Of a DNA stretch of 21,701 nucleotides, positions 8,450 through 15,627 are shown piece by piece. The notes under the pieces were generated by a model. That model had not been told where the DNA came from, searched no databases, and saw nothing but the letters and a program-made list of their open reading frames with translations. The stretch spans positions 1-21,701 of the forward strand of contig ONSE01000059.1 of assembly GCA_900320415.1 (NCBI GenBank), given 5' to 3'. The first letter of the stretch is position 1, and each line of letters starts with the position of its first letter. Position numbers and translations under genes: made by a program. This DNA comes from an uncultured Eubacteriales bacterium (GTDB taxonomy: Bacteria; Bacillota; Clostridia; Oscillospirales; Acutalibacteraceae).

Positions 8450-9207
8450 CTGTCATCAAAGAGATACTGCGATTTTTCGAGGACTTTGCGCCGCTCGGGA
8501 ACGCCATGGATTTTGATAACTGCGGCCTGCTTGTCGGCGACGCGGATGCGCCCGTCAGCAGGGCGCTCGTCACGCTTGACATCAACGCCGACGCGGTGGC
8601 GGAGGCCGCTGCGCTCGGCTGTGAGCTGATCATCAGCCACCATCCCGTTATCTTTCACCCCCTCAGAAGGCTGGGAACACAGTCTGTTCCCTATCTGCTC
8701 GCGAGGGCGGGCATCGCCGCGGTGTGTATGCACACCAATCTCGATCTGGGAGAGAAATTCGGCGTGAACATCTGTCTCGGACAGGCAGCCGGCCTGCGCG
8801 AGGTCAGACGGGCGCCCCTGGGCGAGTGCCTGTTTTTCGGCGAGCTGGAGGAGGAGATTCCTTCCCGGACTCTCGCCGAGCGCGTCAGGGAGAATCTGGG
8901 CTGCGAGGGACTGCGCTACACCGAGGGAAAAGGCACGGTCAGGACCGTTGCCGTCGCAAGCGGCGCGGGAGGCTCCGAAATCTTTGACGCCGCCGCCATC
9001 GGAGCGGACGCACTGGTCACGGGCGAAATCAAACATCACGAAATCAACGCCGCCAACGAGCTGGGCGTCGCCGTAATCGACGCGGGACATTTCAAAAGTG
9101 AAGACATTGTCATTAATCCGCTGACGGAACGCCTCAGAGCCGCCTTCCCCGATACCGAGTTTACAAAATGTAAGTCTTATTCCGACAAAATAAAATACCT
9201 TTCATAA
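8446..9207 (+). CDS. Nif3-like dinuclear metal centre protein (YqfO family)
   Basis: This 253-residue protein belongs to the Nif3/YqfO family and is expected to form a ring-shaped oligomer with a two-metal centre. The metal-binding motifs are visible: ISHHPVIFHP (64-72), CMHTNLD (94-100), TGEIKHHE (192-199) and DAGHFKSED (212-220). DNCGLLVG (24-31) is the usual N-terminal signature. Length is that of the short form, without the inserted PII-like domain found in Bacillus YqfO. An in-frame GTG nine bases upstream is less likely than the ATG at 8446, which overlaps the trmK stop and has AGAGGTG suitably placed. It is sometimes annotated as GTP cyclohydrolase I type 2, but its biochemical role remains unclear. 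Confidence 0.92.
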   Translation: MTVIKEILRFFEDFAPLGNAMDFDNCGLLVGDADAPVSRALVTLDINADAVAEAAALGCELIISHHPVIFHPLRRLGTQSVPYLLARAGIAAVCMHTNLDLGEKFGVNICLGQAAGLREVRRAPLGECLFFGELEEEIPSRTLAERVRENLGCEGLRYTEGKGTVRTVAVASGAGGSEIFDAAAIGADALVTGEIKHHEINAANELGVAVIDAGHFKSEDIVINPLTERLRAAFPDTEFTKCKSYSDKIKYLS

Positions 9208-9212
9208 CGGTA

Positions 9213-9232
9213 AAATTATGGTTGCATAATTT
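9213..9232. repeat. Perfect 8-bp inverted repeat over the trmB -35
   Basis: AAATTATG and CATAATTT are exact inverted copies around GTTG. The 20-base element covers the predicted -35 of the trmB promoter and lies 6 bases after the nif3-like stop. It could be an operator or a weak AT-rich hairpin ending the upstream operon; no U-run follows. Confidence 0.5.
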
Positions 9233-9250
9233 GTTACAAAATGCTATAAT
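9222..9250 (+). promoter_or_regulatory. Promoter of trmB
   Basis: TTGCAT (9222-9227), a 17-base spacer and TATAAT (9245-9250) with an extended TGC. The same TTGCAT-17-TATAAT combination precedes recA. Initiation near 9257 leaves a leader of about 24 bases with GGGTG six bases before the ATG. Confidence 0.8.
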
Positions 9251-9280
9251 TAGATGATAATCTTTTTATAGGGTGAAACT

Positions 9281-9967
9281 ATGCGAATCAGAAAGAAAAA
9301 ATGGGCGGAGCCTGAGCTGAGCGTCTGCGACTTCTTCGTGAAAAATCCTGAGGAGTACGCCGGCAGATGGCAGTCCGCCTTTTCCAAGGAGCAGCCGCTG
9401 TACCTTGAAATCGGCTGCGGCAAGGGCGGCTTCGCGGGACAGCTCGCGCTGCGCTGCCCCGATAAAAACATCATCGCCGTGGACATCAAAATCGATATGC
9501 TCGGCGTCGGCAGGCGCACCATCGTAAAATTATTCGAGGAAAACGGCAGGACGCAGGATGAGATCACCAATCTCCTTCTGGTCAATTACAACGTGGAGCA
9601 GCTTGACAAAATCATCACCGCCGATGACAAAATCGAAAGACTCTTCATCAACTTCTGCAATCCGTGGCCGCGCGCAAGACACAAAAAGCGCCGCCTGACC
9701 TATCCGCGCAAGCTGGAAATGTACAAAAGCTTCCTCGCGGAGAACGCGGAGATCCGCTTCAAAACCGACGACGACGAGCTGTTTGAGGAAAGCGTCGCCT
9801 ACTTTGAAGAGAGCGGCTACGAGATCACCTACATCACGCGCGACCTGCACCAAAGCGGTTTTGAGGGCAACATCATGACCGAGCACGAAAAAATGTTCTC
9901 GGACGAGGGAATCAAAATCAAGTTTTTGATCGCGCGCGTTGCCAAAAACGAAAAGACAAACGACTGA
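9281..9967 (+). CDS. trmB: TrmB, tRNA (guanine-46-N7)-methyltransferase
   Basis: This is a 228-residue SAM-dependent enzyme that makes m7G46 in tRNA variable loops. EIGCGKGGF (43-51) is the SAM-binding glycine loop, and AVDIKIDMLGVGRR follows it. The family block INFCNPWPRARHKKRRLTY (123-141) is clear, but the usual DPWP aspartate is replaced by asparagine (NPWP). KTDDDELFEES near 170-180 corresponds to the TDxxxLFE region. It has its own promoter. The next gene, a lipoprotein, starts 32 bases later without a visible terminator, so read-through into the two-component module is possible. Identification is secure despite the substitution. Confidence 0.94.
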   Translation: MRIRKKKWAEPELSVCDFFVKNPEEYAGRWQSAFSKEQPLYLEIGCGKGGFAGQLALRCPDKNIIAVDIKIDMLGVGRRTIVKLFEENGRTQDEITNLLLVNYNVEQLDKIITADDKIERLFINFCNPWPRARHKKRRLTYPRKLEMYKSFLAENAEIRFKTDDDELFEESVAYFEESGYEITYITRDLHQSGFEGNIMTEHEKMFSDEGIKIKFLIARVAKNEKTND

Positions 9968-9999
9968 TATGCCCGGAAGGACTGTGAGGTGACCTAGGC

Positions 10000-11331
10000 T
10001 TGAAATCCCGAATAATCGCTGCCGCGCTCGGCTCTTTGCTGCTCTGCTCGGCGGGCGGCTGCGGCTTTATGGAGCTCGATCTCGCGGACGCCCTCAGACC
10101 TCCCAAGACACTGGGAGACGAAGCGGCGATCGAGAAGCTGATTTCCGATGCCGCCAAGGGCAGCTATACGCTGAAATACCCCAAGAACGGCAGCTACCGC
10201 AGCGCCATTATCATGAATGACCTCGACGGTGACGATACCGCCGAAGCCATCGCTTTTTTCCGCGGCAAGGACGAAACCACGCGTCTGCATATGCTCGTGA
10301 TGCGGGAAAACGAGGGCGAGTGGAGCATCTCGGGGGACTTTGTGACCGAAACCACCGACGTTGACTGCGTGGACTTCGGGCGCGTCACCAACAGCGAGCA
10401 CCCCGACATCCTTGTCGGCTACACGACGTTCACGCCGAACGTCAATTTTCTCTCCTGCTACACCTACAGCGGCGGCGAAACCTCCGCCGTCACCTCGGGA
10501 CAGACCTACTCCTCCTTCTACTGCGGCAACCTCGACGAAACGGACAAAAGCGAAATCATTACCCTCTCGCTCTATAACGCCGAGGACGAGGCAAAGGCAA
10601 ATATGCTGGTGTATGACGACAGCAAGCGTGCGCTGTATGTCAAATCCTCCGTACCGATGGATCCCGGCGTTGTAAAGTTCCGCCACGCGGTCATCGGCGA
10701 CCTCAGCGAGGGCGTAAGGGGGATCGCCGTTGACGGCGCCTACGCCACCGAGGAGATCTGCACGCAGATAATTTATTACCGGCAGGACCTCGCGGTCCTG
10801 CGCAACCCCCTCTACCGGGAGAGGGTCAAAAATCCCACCCAGCGCGGCATCCGCGTATATTCCGAAGACATCAATAACGACAAGCTTATCGAGATCCCCA
10901 TCGTGGAAAAGCTGCCCTTCGCGGACGCGGAGACTGTTTCCGCCACCGCCGACAGGGTGACGCGCTGTCATTTTGAACCGACCGATGAAACGCTCCACGG
11001 CGCGGGGGATTACGTTACCGATTTCGATTACAGCTTTTCCATCCGCATCCCCGAGCGCTGGGAGCAAGACTCCTACACCGCCCGCATCGACGACAAGGTG
11101 ACGGAGTTCTTCCGCTGGGAGGACGGCGCGGTTCACGAGAAGCTGTTTGAGGTGCGCGTTTTTGAGGCGTCCGACTGGGACAAGGGCAAGGACACCGACA
11201 ATTATACCCTTATCTACCGCGACAACCGCTACGCCTACACCTTCCGCAATGAAACAGAACGTGACAGTCAGTTCGCACTGACTGATGATGAAATAAAAAC
11301 ATCCTTCTCGGTATTCAGCGACATGGGCTGA
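10000..11331 (+). CDS. Putative lipoprotein with VCBS/FG-GAP-like repeats next to a two-component system
   Basis: This 443-residue protein is not assigned to a named family. It begins with a short signal peptide: a Lys/Arg start, a hydrophobic stretch (5-16) and CSAGGC, with C21 the likely lipidated cysteine (the lipobox is slightly atypical). The body has recurring blade-like segments containing Asp-rich turns: NDLDGDD (73-79), FGRVTNSEHPDILVGY (126-141), GNLDETDKSEIITL (176-189), GDLSEGVRGIAV (233-244) and EDINNDKLIEIP (289-300). This suggests a beta-propeller similar to VCBS/FG-GAP proteins. The C-terminal 100 residues (SIRIPERW, LFEVRVFE, YTLIYRDNRYAYTF) look like a separate beta-rich domain. 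The start is TTG with GAGGTG upstream; no ATG fits the signal peptide. A response regulator follows 48 bases later, so it may act as an envelope accessory or sensor component; that role is inference. Confidence 0.75.
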   Translation: MKSRIIAAALGSLLLCSAGGCGFMELDLADALRPPKTLGDEAAIEKLISDAAKGSYTLKYPKNGSYRSAIIMNDLDGDDTAEAIAFFRGKDETTRLHMLVMRENEGEWSISGDFVTETTDVDCVDFGRVTNSEHPDILVGYTTFTPNVNFLSCYTYSGGETSAVTSGQTYSSFYCGNLDETDKSEIITLSLYNAEDEAKANMLVYDDSKRALYVKSSVPMDPGVVKFRHAVIGDLSEGVRGIAVDGAYATEEICTQIIYYRQDLAVLRNPLYRERVKNPTQRGIRVYSEDINNDKLIEIPIVEKLPFADAETVSATADRVTRCHFEPTDETLHGAGDYVTDFDYSFSIRIPERWEQDSYTARIDDKVTEFFRWEDGAVHEKLFEVRVFEASDWDKGKDTDNYTLIYRDNRYAYTFRNETERDSQFALTDDEIKTSFSVFSDMG

Positions 11332-11379
11332 GCCGACTGACCTATGACTGATTTGAATTTGAACACGGAGGTACCCATT

Positions 11380-12087
11380 ATGAAAAAGATTCTTGTTTGT
11401 GAGGACGAAGCCGCCATCCGCGATTTCGTTGTCATCAACCTCACCCGAGCCGGCTATGACGTTGTGGAAGCCGACTGCGGTGAAACGGCGCTCAAAAAGT
11501 ACGAGGAGCATGACGGTGACTTCGATATTGCCATTCTGGATGTAATGATGCCCGGCATCAACGGCTTTGAAGTATGCAAGGAGCTGAGGAACCGCAACGG
11601 CGGCATCGGCATTATCATGCTCTCCGCCAAAACACAGGAGATGGACAAGGTGACGGGTCTGATGCTCGGCGCCGACGACTATGTGGCAAAGCCCTTCTCC
11701 CCCAGCGAGCTTCTCGCCCGTGTGGACTCTCTCTACCGCCGCGTCGCTCTGGCACAGTCCAGAGCCGAAAACAACTTCAAGGAGGAGCTGAAGAGCGGCG
11801 AGTTCATTCTCAACCTGCGCAACCGCGCCCTGCTGAAAAACGGCAAAATGATCGAGCTGACGCAGGTGGAGTTCCAGATCATGGAATACTTTTTCTCCAA
11901 CCCCAACACCGCTCTCGACAGGATCGACATTCTCAATCACGTTTGGGGCGACCACTATGTGGGCGAGGATAAGATCGTGGACGTCAACATCCGCCGCCTG
12001 AGAATGAAGGTGGAGGACGAGCCGTCCAACCCCAAGCACATCATCACCGTCTGGGGTCTGGGCTACAAGTGGGACGCGGGCAACTGA
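11380..12087 (+). CDS. OmpR/PhoB-family response regulator
   Basis: This is a 235-residue DNA-binding response regulator. The receiver domain (about 1-120) has the acidic pair E8/D9, phospho-acceptor D54 in AILDVMMPG, S82 and K104 in ADDYVAKPF. The C-terminal winged helix (about 135-233) contains LTQVEFQIMEYFF, VDVNIRRLRMKVE and the terminal ITVWGLGYKW typical of OmpR/PhoB proteins. The frame is open 12 codons upstream, but GGAGG eight bases before the ATG at 11380 and the MKKILVCEDE start decide this choice. It lies 44 bases before its histidine kinase and 48 bases after the lipoprotein gene. The target genes cannot be told from this window. Confidence 0.95.
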   Translation: MKKILVCEDEAAIRDFVVINLTRAGYDVVEADCGETALKKYEEHDGDFDIAILDVMMPGINGFEVCKELRNRNGGIGIIMLSAKTQEMDKVTGLMLGADDYVAKPFSPSELLARVDSLYRRVALAQSRAENNFKEELKSGEFILNLRNRALLKNGKMIELTQVEFQIMEYFFSNPNTALDRIDILNHVWGDHYVGEDKIVDVNIRRLRMKVEDEPSNPKHIITVWGLGYKWDAGN

Positions 12088-12131
12088 TTTCCGCGCTGTG
12101 AACGTATTATAGAGAAGGGAGGCTGACAGCA

Positions 12132-13604
12132 ATGGTTCGCGGTATCACAAAACGGTGGATGCTCAATACCCTGAGCGTGATTTCCACCATTATCGTGCTG
12201 ATTGTTGTCAGCCTGATCCTGATTGTCACCTACGTGTTTCAAAGCAGCCTGGAGCAGCGTCTCAACGCGGCCTGCAGCGAGCTGAGCCTCGTTTTCCCGG
12301 GCTACACCAGCTCGAGCTACAACGACTTCACTGCCGCCGCGAGGGATTATGTGGAAAACTTTGACCAGAAGGAAAAAATGGGCGTGATGGTTCTCAACCC
12401 TTCCGGCAGAGTCGTCATCACCTCAACGGGCTTTGTTCCCGCCGAGACCGAAAAAATCCCCGATTTTGAGGACGCGAAAAAGAAGGAGGACGGCTACGCC
12501 TTCTGGCGGGGCAGGCTCGACTCGGGCGAGGCTGCCATGAGCGAAACGCGGGTGATCCGTAACGAAAACGATGCGATCGTCGGCGCGATTCGCTACATCG
12601 TATCCATGGAGCCGATAAACAGCAGAATAATGATAGCGGACGCCGTGATCATCGTCATCGGCATGGTGATGCTCGCCCTCGTTGTCACCTCGGGGCTGCT
12701 GTTTATCCGCTCGATCGTCAAACCGATCCGCCGGCTCAGTGAGGCGGCTGCGCAGATCGCGCAGGGAGACTTTTCCGCCTCCGAAAAGCTGGAGCACAAA
12801 TATAACGACGAGATCGGCGACCTCTGCGACGCGGTCAGCAACATGGCGAAGGATCTGCAGACCACCGAGCAGATGAAAAATGACTTTATCTCGCGTGTTT
12901 CCCACGAGCTGCGCACTCCCCTGACCGCCATCAAGGGCTGGGCGGAAACCATGCAGCTCAGCGAGCGCGGTACGCTCGACCGCCGTACCTTCGACCGCGG
13001 CATGAGCGTCATCATCAAGGAAAGCTCCCGCCTGACGGGAATCGTGGAGGAGCTGCTGGACTTCGGCAGGATCCAGAGCGGCAGAATGGTGCTGATCAAC
13101 GAGAAAATCGACATTCTCGCCGAGTTTGACGAAACCATCTATATGCTCAAGGAGCGCGCCTCCGAGGCGGGCGTCCACCTGCTCTACGACGAGGACGACT
13201 CGGTGCTTCCTCCTATCTACGGCGACCGCAACCGACTGCGCCAGGTGTTCCTCAATGTGCTCGACAACGCCATCAAGTACACCCCCAAGGGCGGCGTCGT
13301 CGCGGCGCAGGTCATCTACTCCAAGGATGAACCCGACATCATCAGAATTGTCGTCACAGATTCCGGCTGCGGCATCGCCGCGGAGGATCTGCCGCACGTC
13401 AAGGAAAAATTCTACAAAGCCAACCAGAAGGTCGGCGGCTCGGGCATCGGTCTCGCCGTCGCCGACGAGATCATGAACCTGCACAAGGGTTCCCTTAATA
13501 TAGAAAGCGGCGTCGGCGTCGGTACAACCGTCACCCTCACCTTCCCCGTATACAAAGAGGGACAGGAGAAAACGATGCCCGAAAGTAAAAACATCAAACT
13601 GTGA
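12132..13604 (+). CDS. Membrane sensor histidine kinase
   Basis: This is a 490-residue kinase and the partner of the preceding response regulator. TM1 lies at about 13-35, an extracytoplasmic sensor domain at about 36-165 (predicted PAS/Cache-like by size, GVMVLNPSGRVVITSTG) and TM2 at about 168-193. HAMP (about 194-245) follows, then HisKA with phospho-accepting H258 in SRVSHELRTPLT. The HATPase domain has an N-box (NVLDNAIKYT, N379), G1 DSGCGI (410-415) and G2 GSGIGLAV (436-443). GGGAGG nine bases upstream supports the ATG. Overall architecture resembles PhoR/WalK-type kinases, but the signal is unknown. A stem-loop follows the stop, so this is probably the last gene of the module. Confidence 0.95.
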   Translation: MVRGITKRWMLNTLSVISTIIVLIVVSLILIVTYVFQSSLEQRLNAACSELSLVFPGYTSSSYNDFTAAARDYVENFDQKEKMGVMVLNPSGRVVITSTGFVPAETEKIPDFEDAKKKEDGYAFWRGRLDSGEAAMSETRVIRNENDAIVGAIRYIVSMEPINSRIMIADAVIIVIGMVMLALVVTSGLLFIRSIVKPIRRLSEAAAQIAQGDFSASEKLEHKYNDEIGDLCDAVSNMAKDLQTTEQMKNDFISRVSHELRTPLTAIKGWAETMQLSERGTLDRRTFDRGMSVIIKESSRLTGIVEELLDFGRIQSGRMVLINEKIDILAEFDETIYMLKERASEAGVHLLYDEDDSVLPPIYGDRNRLRQVFLNVLDNAIKYTPKGGVVAAQVIYSKDEPDIIRIVVTDSGCGIAAEDLPHVKEKFYKANQKVGGSGIGLAVADEIMNLHKGSLNIESGVGVGTTVTLTFPVYKEGQEKTMPESKNIKL

Positions 13605-13611
13605 CCGACTT

Positions 13612-13640
13612 GTCAGTGGCCGTCGGTCACTGACATTTTC
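13612..13640 (+). terminator. Probable terminator hairpin after the histidine kinase
   Basis: GTCAGTGGCC (13612-13621) and GGTCACTGAC (13625-13634) form a 10-bp stem with one G-U pair and a 3-base loop, followed by ATTTTCATT. The stem is strong but the U-tract is weak, so termination may be partial and read-through into DUF1385 possible. Confidence 0.6.
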
Positions 13641-13658
13641 ATTCATAAAGGAGACGTT

Positions 13659-14657
13659 ATGTCGAAAAAAACGAAGAAAATCACCTCAATCGGCGGCAGT
13701 GCGCTTATTGAGGGTATTATGATGCGCGGCCCCAAGAAAAGCACCGTCTGCGTGCGCACGGGCAAGGACGAAATCTACAGCGAGGACATCAGCATTAACA
13801 CGATTCCCTCAAAATGCAGCATTTTTAAGCTGCCCTTTCTCCGCGGCATCGCGGGTCTGATCGACTCCATGCGCCTGAGCTACAAGAGCCTCATGCTCTC
13901 CGCCGACAAGGCGATCGAGAGCGCCGAAATCGAGGAGGAGCCTTCCAAATTTGAGAAATGGCTGGACGAAAAGTTCGGCGACAAGCTCGTCAAGGTGCTC
14001 ATGGTCGTCGCCTCCGTATTCGGCGTTGCCCTCGCCATCGGACTGTTTTTCTTTTTGCCCTCCTTCCTCTTCGACCTCTGCGGCAACTTTGTTCCTGCCT
14101 TCCGTGAATCCGAGAGCGGTGTGGAAATGGTTCGCCTTTGGAAGTCCGTTTTTGAGGGCGTCCTGAAAATCGTTCTCTTCCTGGGCTATATCGTCGTCGT
14201 GTCGCGTCTCAGCGACATGAAGCGCGTGTTCATGTATCACGGCGCGGAGCACAAGACTATTTTCTGTTATGAAAACGAAGAAGAGCTGACGGTCGCCAAT
14301 GTCAAAAAACAGACGCGCTTTCATCCGCGCTGCGGCACCAGCTTCATGGTCATCATGCTGCTTCTCGGCATTGTCATCGGTCTGTTCATTCCCACCGCTC
14401 CCTTCGGCATCGCTTTTCTGCGCCCTGTTTTCAAGATTTTGCTTATTCCCGTCACCTGCGGCGTCGGCTACGAGCTGATCAAGCTCTGCGGCAGGCACGA
14501 CAATCTGCTCACCCGCATCATTGCCGCGCCCGGCCTGTGGGCACAGCGGATCACCACCAAGGAGCCTGACGACAGCATGATCGAGGTCGCGATCGAAGCC
14601 ATCAAGGCGGTCATTCCCGAGGACGGCTCCGATATCGTGAAGAACTGCGGATGCTGA
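13659..14657 (+). CDS. DUF1385 (YqhQ-like) membrane protein
   Basis: This is a 332-residue protein of the DUF1385 family. The soluble N-terminus carries the family block GGSALIEGIMMRGPKKS (12-28). Membrane segments are visible at about 113-140, 168-183, 228-246 and 250-270. Between them lie the conserved polar blocks YHGAEHKTIFCYE (193-205) and FHPRCGTSF (221-229), whose His/Glu/Cys residues (H194, E197, H198, H222, C225) suggest a metal site; this is inference. The family has no established function. Its stop overlaps the prmC start by 7 bases, so the two are translationally coupled. AAAGGAG seven bases upstream supports the ATG start. I see no convincing promoter of its own. Confidence 0.92.
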   Translation: MSKKTKKITSIGGSALIEGIMMRGPKKSTVCVRTGKDEIYSEDISINTIPSKCSIFKLPFLRGIAGLIDSMRLSYKSLMLSADKAIESAEIEEEPSKFEKWLDEKFGDKLVKVLMVVASVFGVALAIGLFFFLPSFLFDLCGNFVPAFRESESGVEMVRLWKSVFEGVLKIVLFLGYIVVVSRLSDMKRVFMYHGAEHKTIFCYENEEELTVANVKKQTRFHPRCGTSFMVIMLLLGIVIGLFIPTAPFGIAFLRPVFKILLIPVTCGVGYELIKLCGRHDNLLTRIIAAPGLWAQRITTKEPDDSMIEVAIEAIKAVIPEDGSDIVKNCGC

Positions 14658-15484
14658 GGGACGCGGTTCAGGAGTGCCGCGAAGCATTGGAGCGGGGCGG
14701 CATTGAAAACTCCGGTTACGAGGCGCGGTGCATGATAGAGCACCTCACAGGCTACAGCCGCGCGGCACAGCTCGCGCACGCCGGCGAGCCGTTCGACCGC
14801 CGTGAGGAACTGGAGCGCATGATACAGCGCCGCCTGCGGCATGAACCGCTGCAATATATTCTCGGAAGCTGGACGTTCTGCGGCTTTCCCTTCTCGGTCG
14901 GCGAAGGGGTGCTGATTCCCCGTGACGACACCGAGGTGGTGCTCGGTCTTTGTCTTGACTATCTCAAAAGCAAGCCTCACGCCAAGGCGCTTGACCTCTG
15001 CGCGGGCAGCGGCGCGATCGCGGTCGCTCTCTCAAAGCTGTCAGACTGTGAAATGACGGCAGTCGAGCTGAGCGAGAAGGCATTTTATTTTCTAAGAAAG
15101 AATATTGAAGACAATCAGGCTGCTGTCACCCCTGTCAGGGGCGACATTTTCCGTTGCCATAACGATTTCCCTGACGGCTGTTTTGACCTGATTGTCTCAA
15201 ATCCCCCCTATATCAGACGTTCGGAGCTTCCCGACCTGCAGGCAGAGGTTCACTTTGAGCCTGCCATGGCGCTGGACGGCGGCGAGAGCGGCTATGATTT
15301 CTATGAAACGATTATCCGCGACTGGAGCGGAAAGCTCAGGAGCGGCGGCTGCCTTGCTTTTGAGCTGGGCGAGGAGCAGGCAGAATACGTTTCACGCCTG
15401 ATGGAGGCGCGCGGCTTCACCAATATCCGTACCGAAAACGACTTTGGCGGAATTCAAAGGGCAATAATCGGGACTTTGCTCTGA
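14651..15484 (+). CDS. prmC: PrmC, release factor glutamine methyltransferase
   Basis: This is a 277-residue SAM-dependent enzyme that methylates the glutamine of the GGQ motif in peptide-chain release factors. The N-terminal helical domain (about 1-75) recognises the release factor. LIPRDDTE (88-95), LDLCAGSGAIAVAL (114-127) and the catalytic SNPPYI (183-188) are all present. The LCAGSG loop replaces the more usual LGTGSG but is still a normal SAM loop. The start lies inside the end of the DUF1385 gene. The release factor gene prfA, which is often next to prmC, is absent from this window; recA follows after 143 bases. Confidence 0.94.
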   Translation: MLRDAVQECREALERGGIENSGYEARCMIEHLTGYSRAAQLAHAGEPFDRREELERMIQRRLRHEPLQYILGSWTFCGFPFSVGEGVLIPRDDTEVVLGLCLDYLKSKPHAKALDLCAGSGAIAVALSKLSDCEMTAVELSEKAFYFLRKNIEDNQAAVTPVRGDIFRCHNDFPDGCFDLIVSNPPYIRRSELPDLQAEVHFEPAMALDGGESGYDFYETIIRDWSGKLRSGGCLAFELGEEQAEYVSRLMEARGFTNIRTENDFGGIQRAIIGTLL

Positions 15485-15522
15485 TTTTAGAAGTTTTGTT
15501 CGATTTTTTGCCCCTGTTTTTA

Positions 15523-15551
15523 TTGCATTTTCCTCGATTTTCTTTTATAAT
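15523..15551 (+). promoter_or_regulatory. Promoter of recA
   Basis: TTGCAT (15523-15528), a 17-base spacer and TATAAT (15546-15551). Initiation near 15558 gives a 70-base leader. No canonical Firmicute LexA box (CGAAC-N4-GTTYG) is visible. The nearest candidate, GAAC-N5-GTTT at 15565-15577, has the wrong spacing. Confidence 0.78.
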
Positions 15552-15587
15552 AGATTCGAAATCAGAACTCTCTGTTTCACACAACAC

Positions 15588-15608
15588 CTTTCCCCGTGAC
15601 GGGAGAAG
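15588..15608 (+). other. Hairpin in the recA 5' leader
   Basis: CTTTCCCCG and CGGGAGAAG pair over 8 of 9 positions (one G-U, one mismatch) around TGA. The hairpin ends six bases before the GGAGGT SD of recA. It may affect mRNA stability or ribosome access; there is no U-run, so it is not a terminator. Confidence 0.45.
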
Positions 15609-15627
15609 TATTACGGAGGTATGAATT

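Noticed and set aside
9994..12132. 712-codon open frame on the minus strand across the lipoprotein and response regulator
   Set aside because: It is a shadow of two well-supported plus-strand genes. Such long antisense frames recur throughout this window (for example opposite rimO and cysS) because of GC-rich codon usage.
13610..13650. TTGTCA...CATAAA as a promoter for DUF1385
   Set aside because: No -10 lies at an acceptable distance, and the TTGTCA is part of the hairpin after the histidine kinase gene.
15565..15577. Possible LexA box GAAC-N5-GTTT in the recA leader
   Set aside because: The Firmicute site needs four bases between the half sites and flanking C/G; spacing and flanks do not fit.
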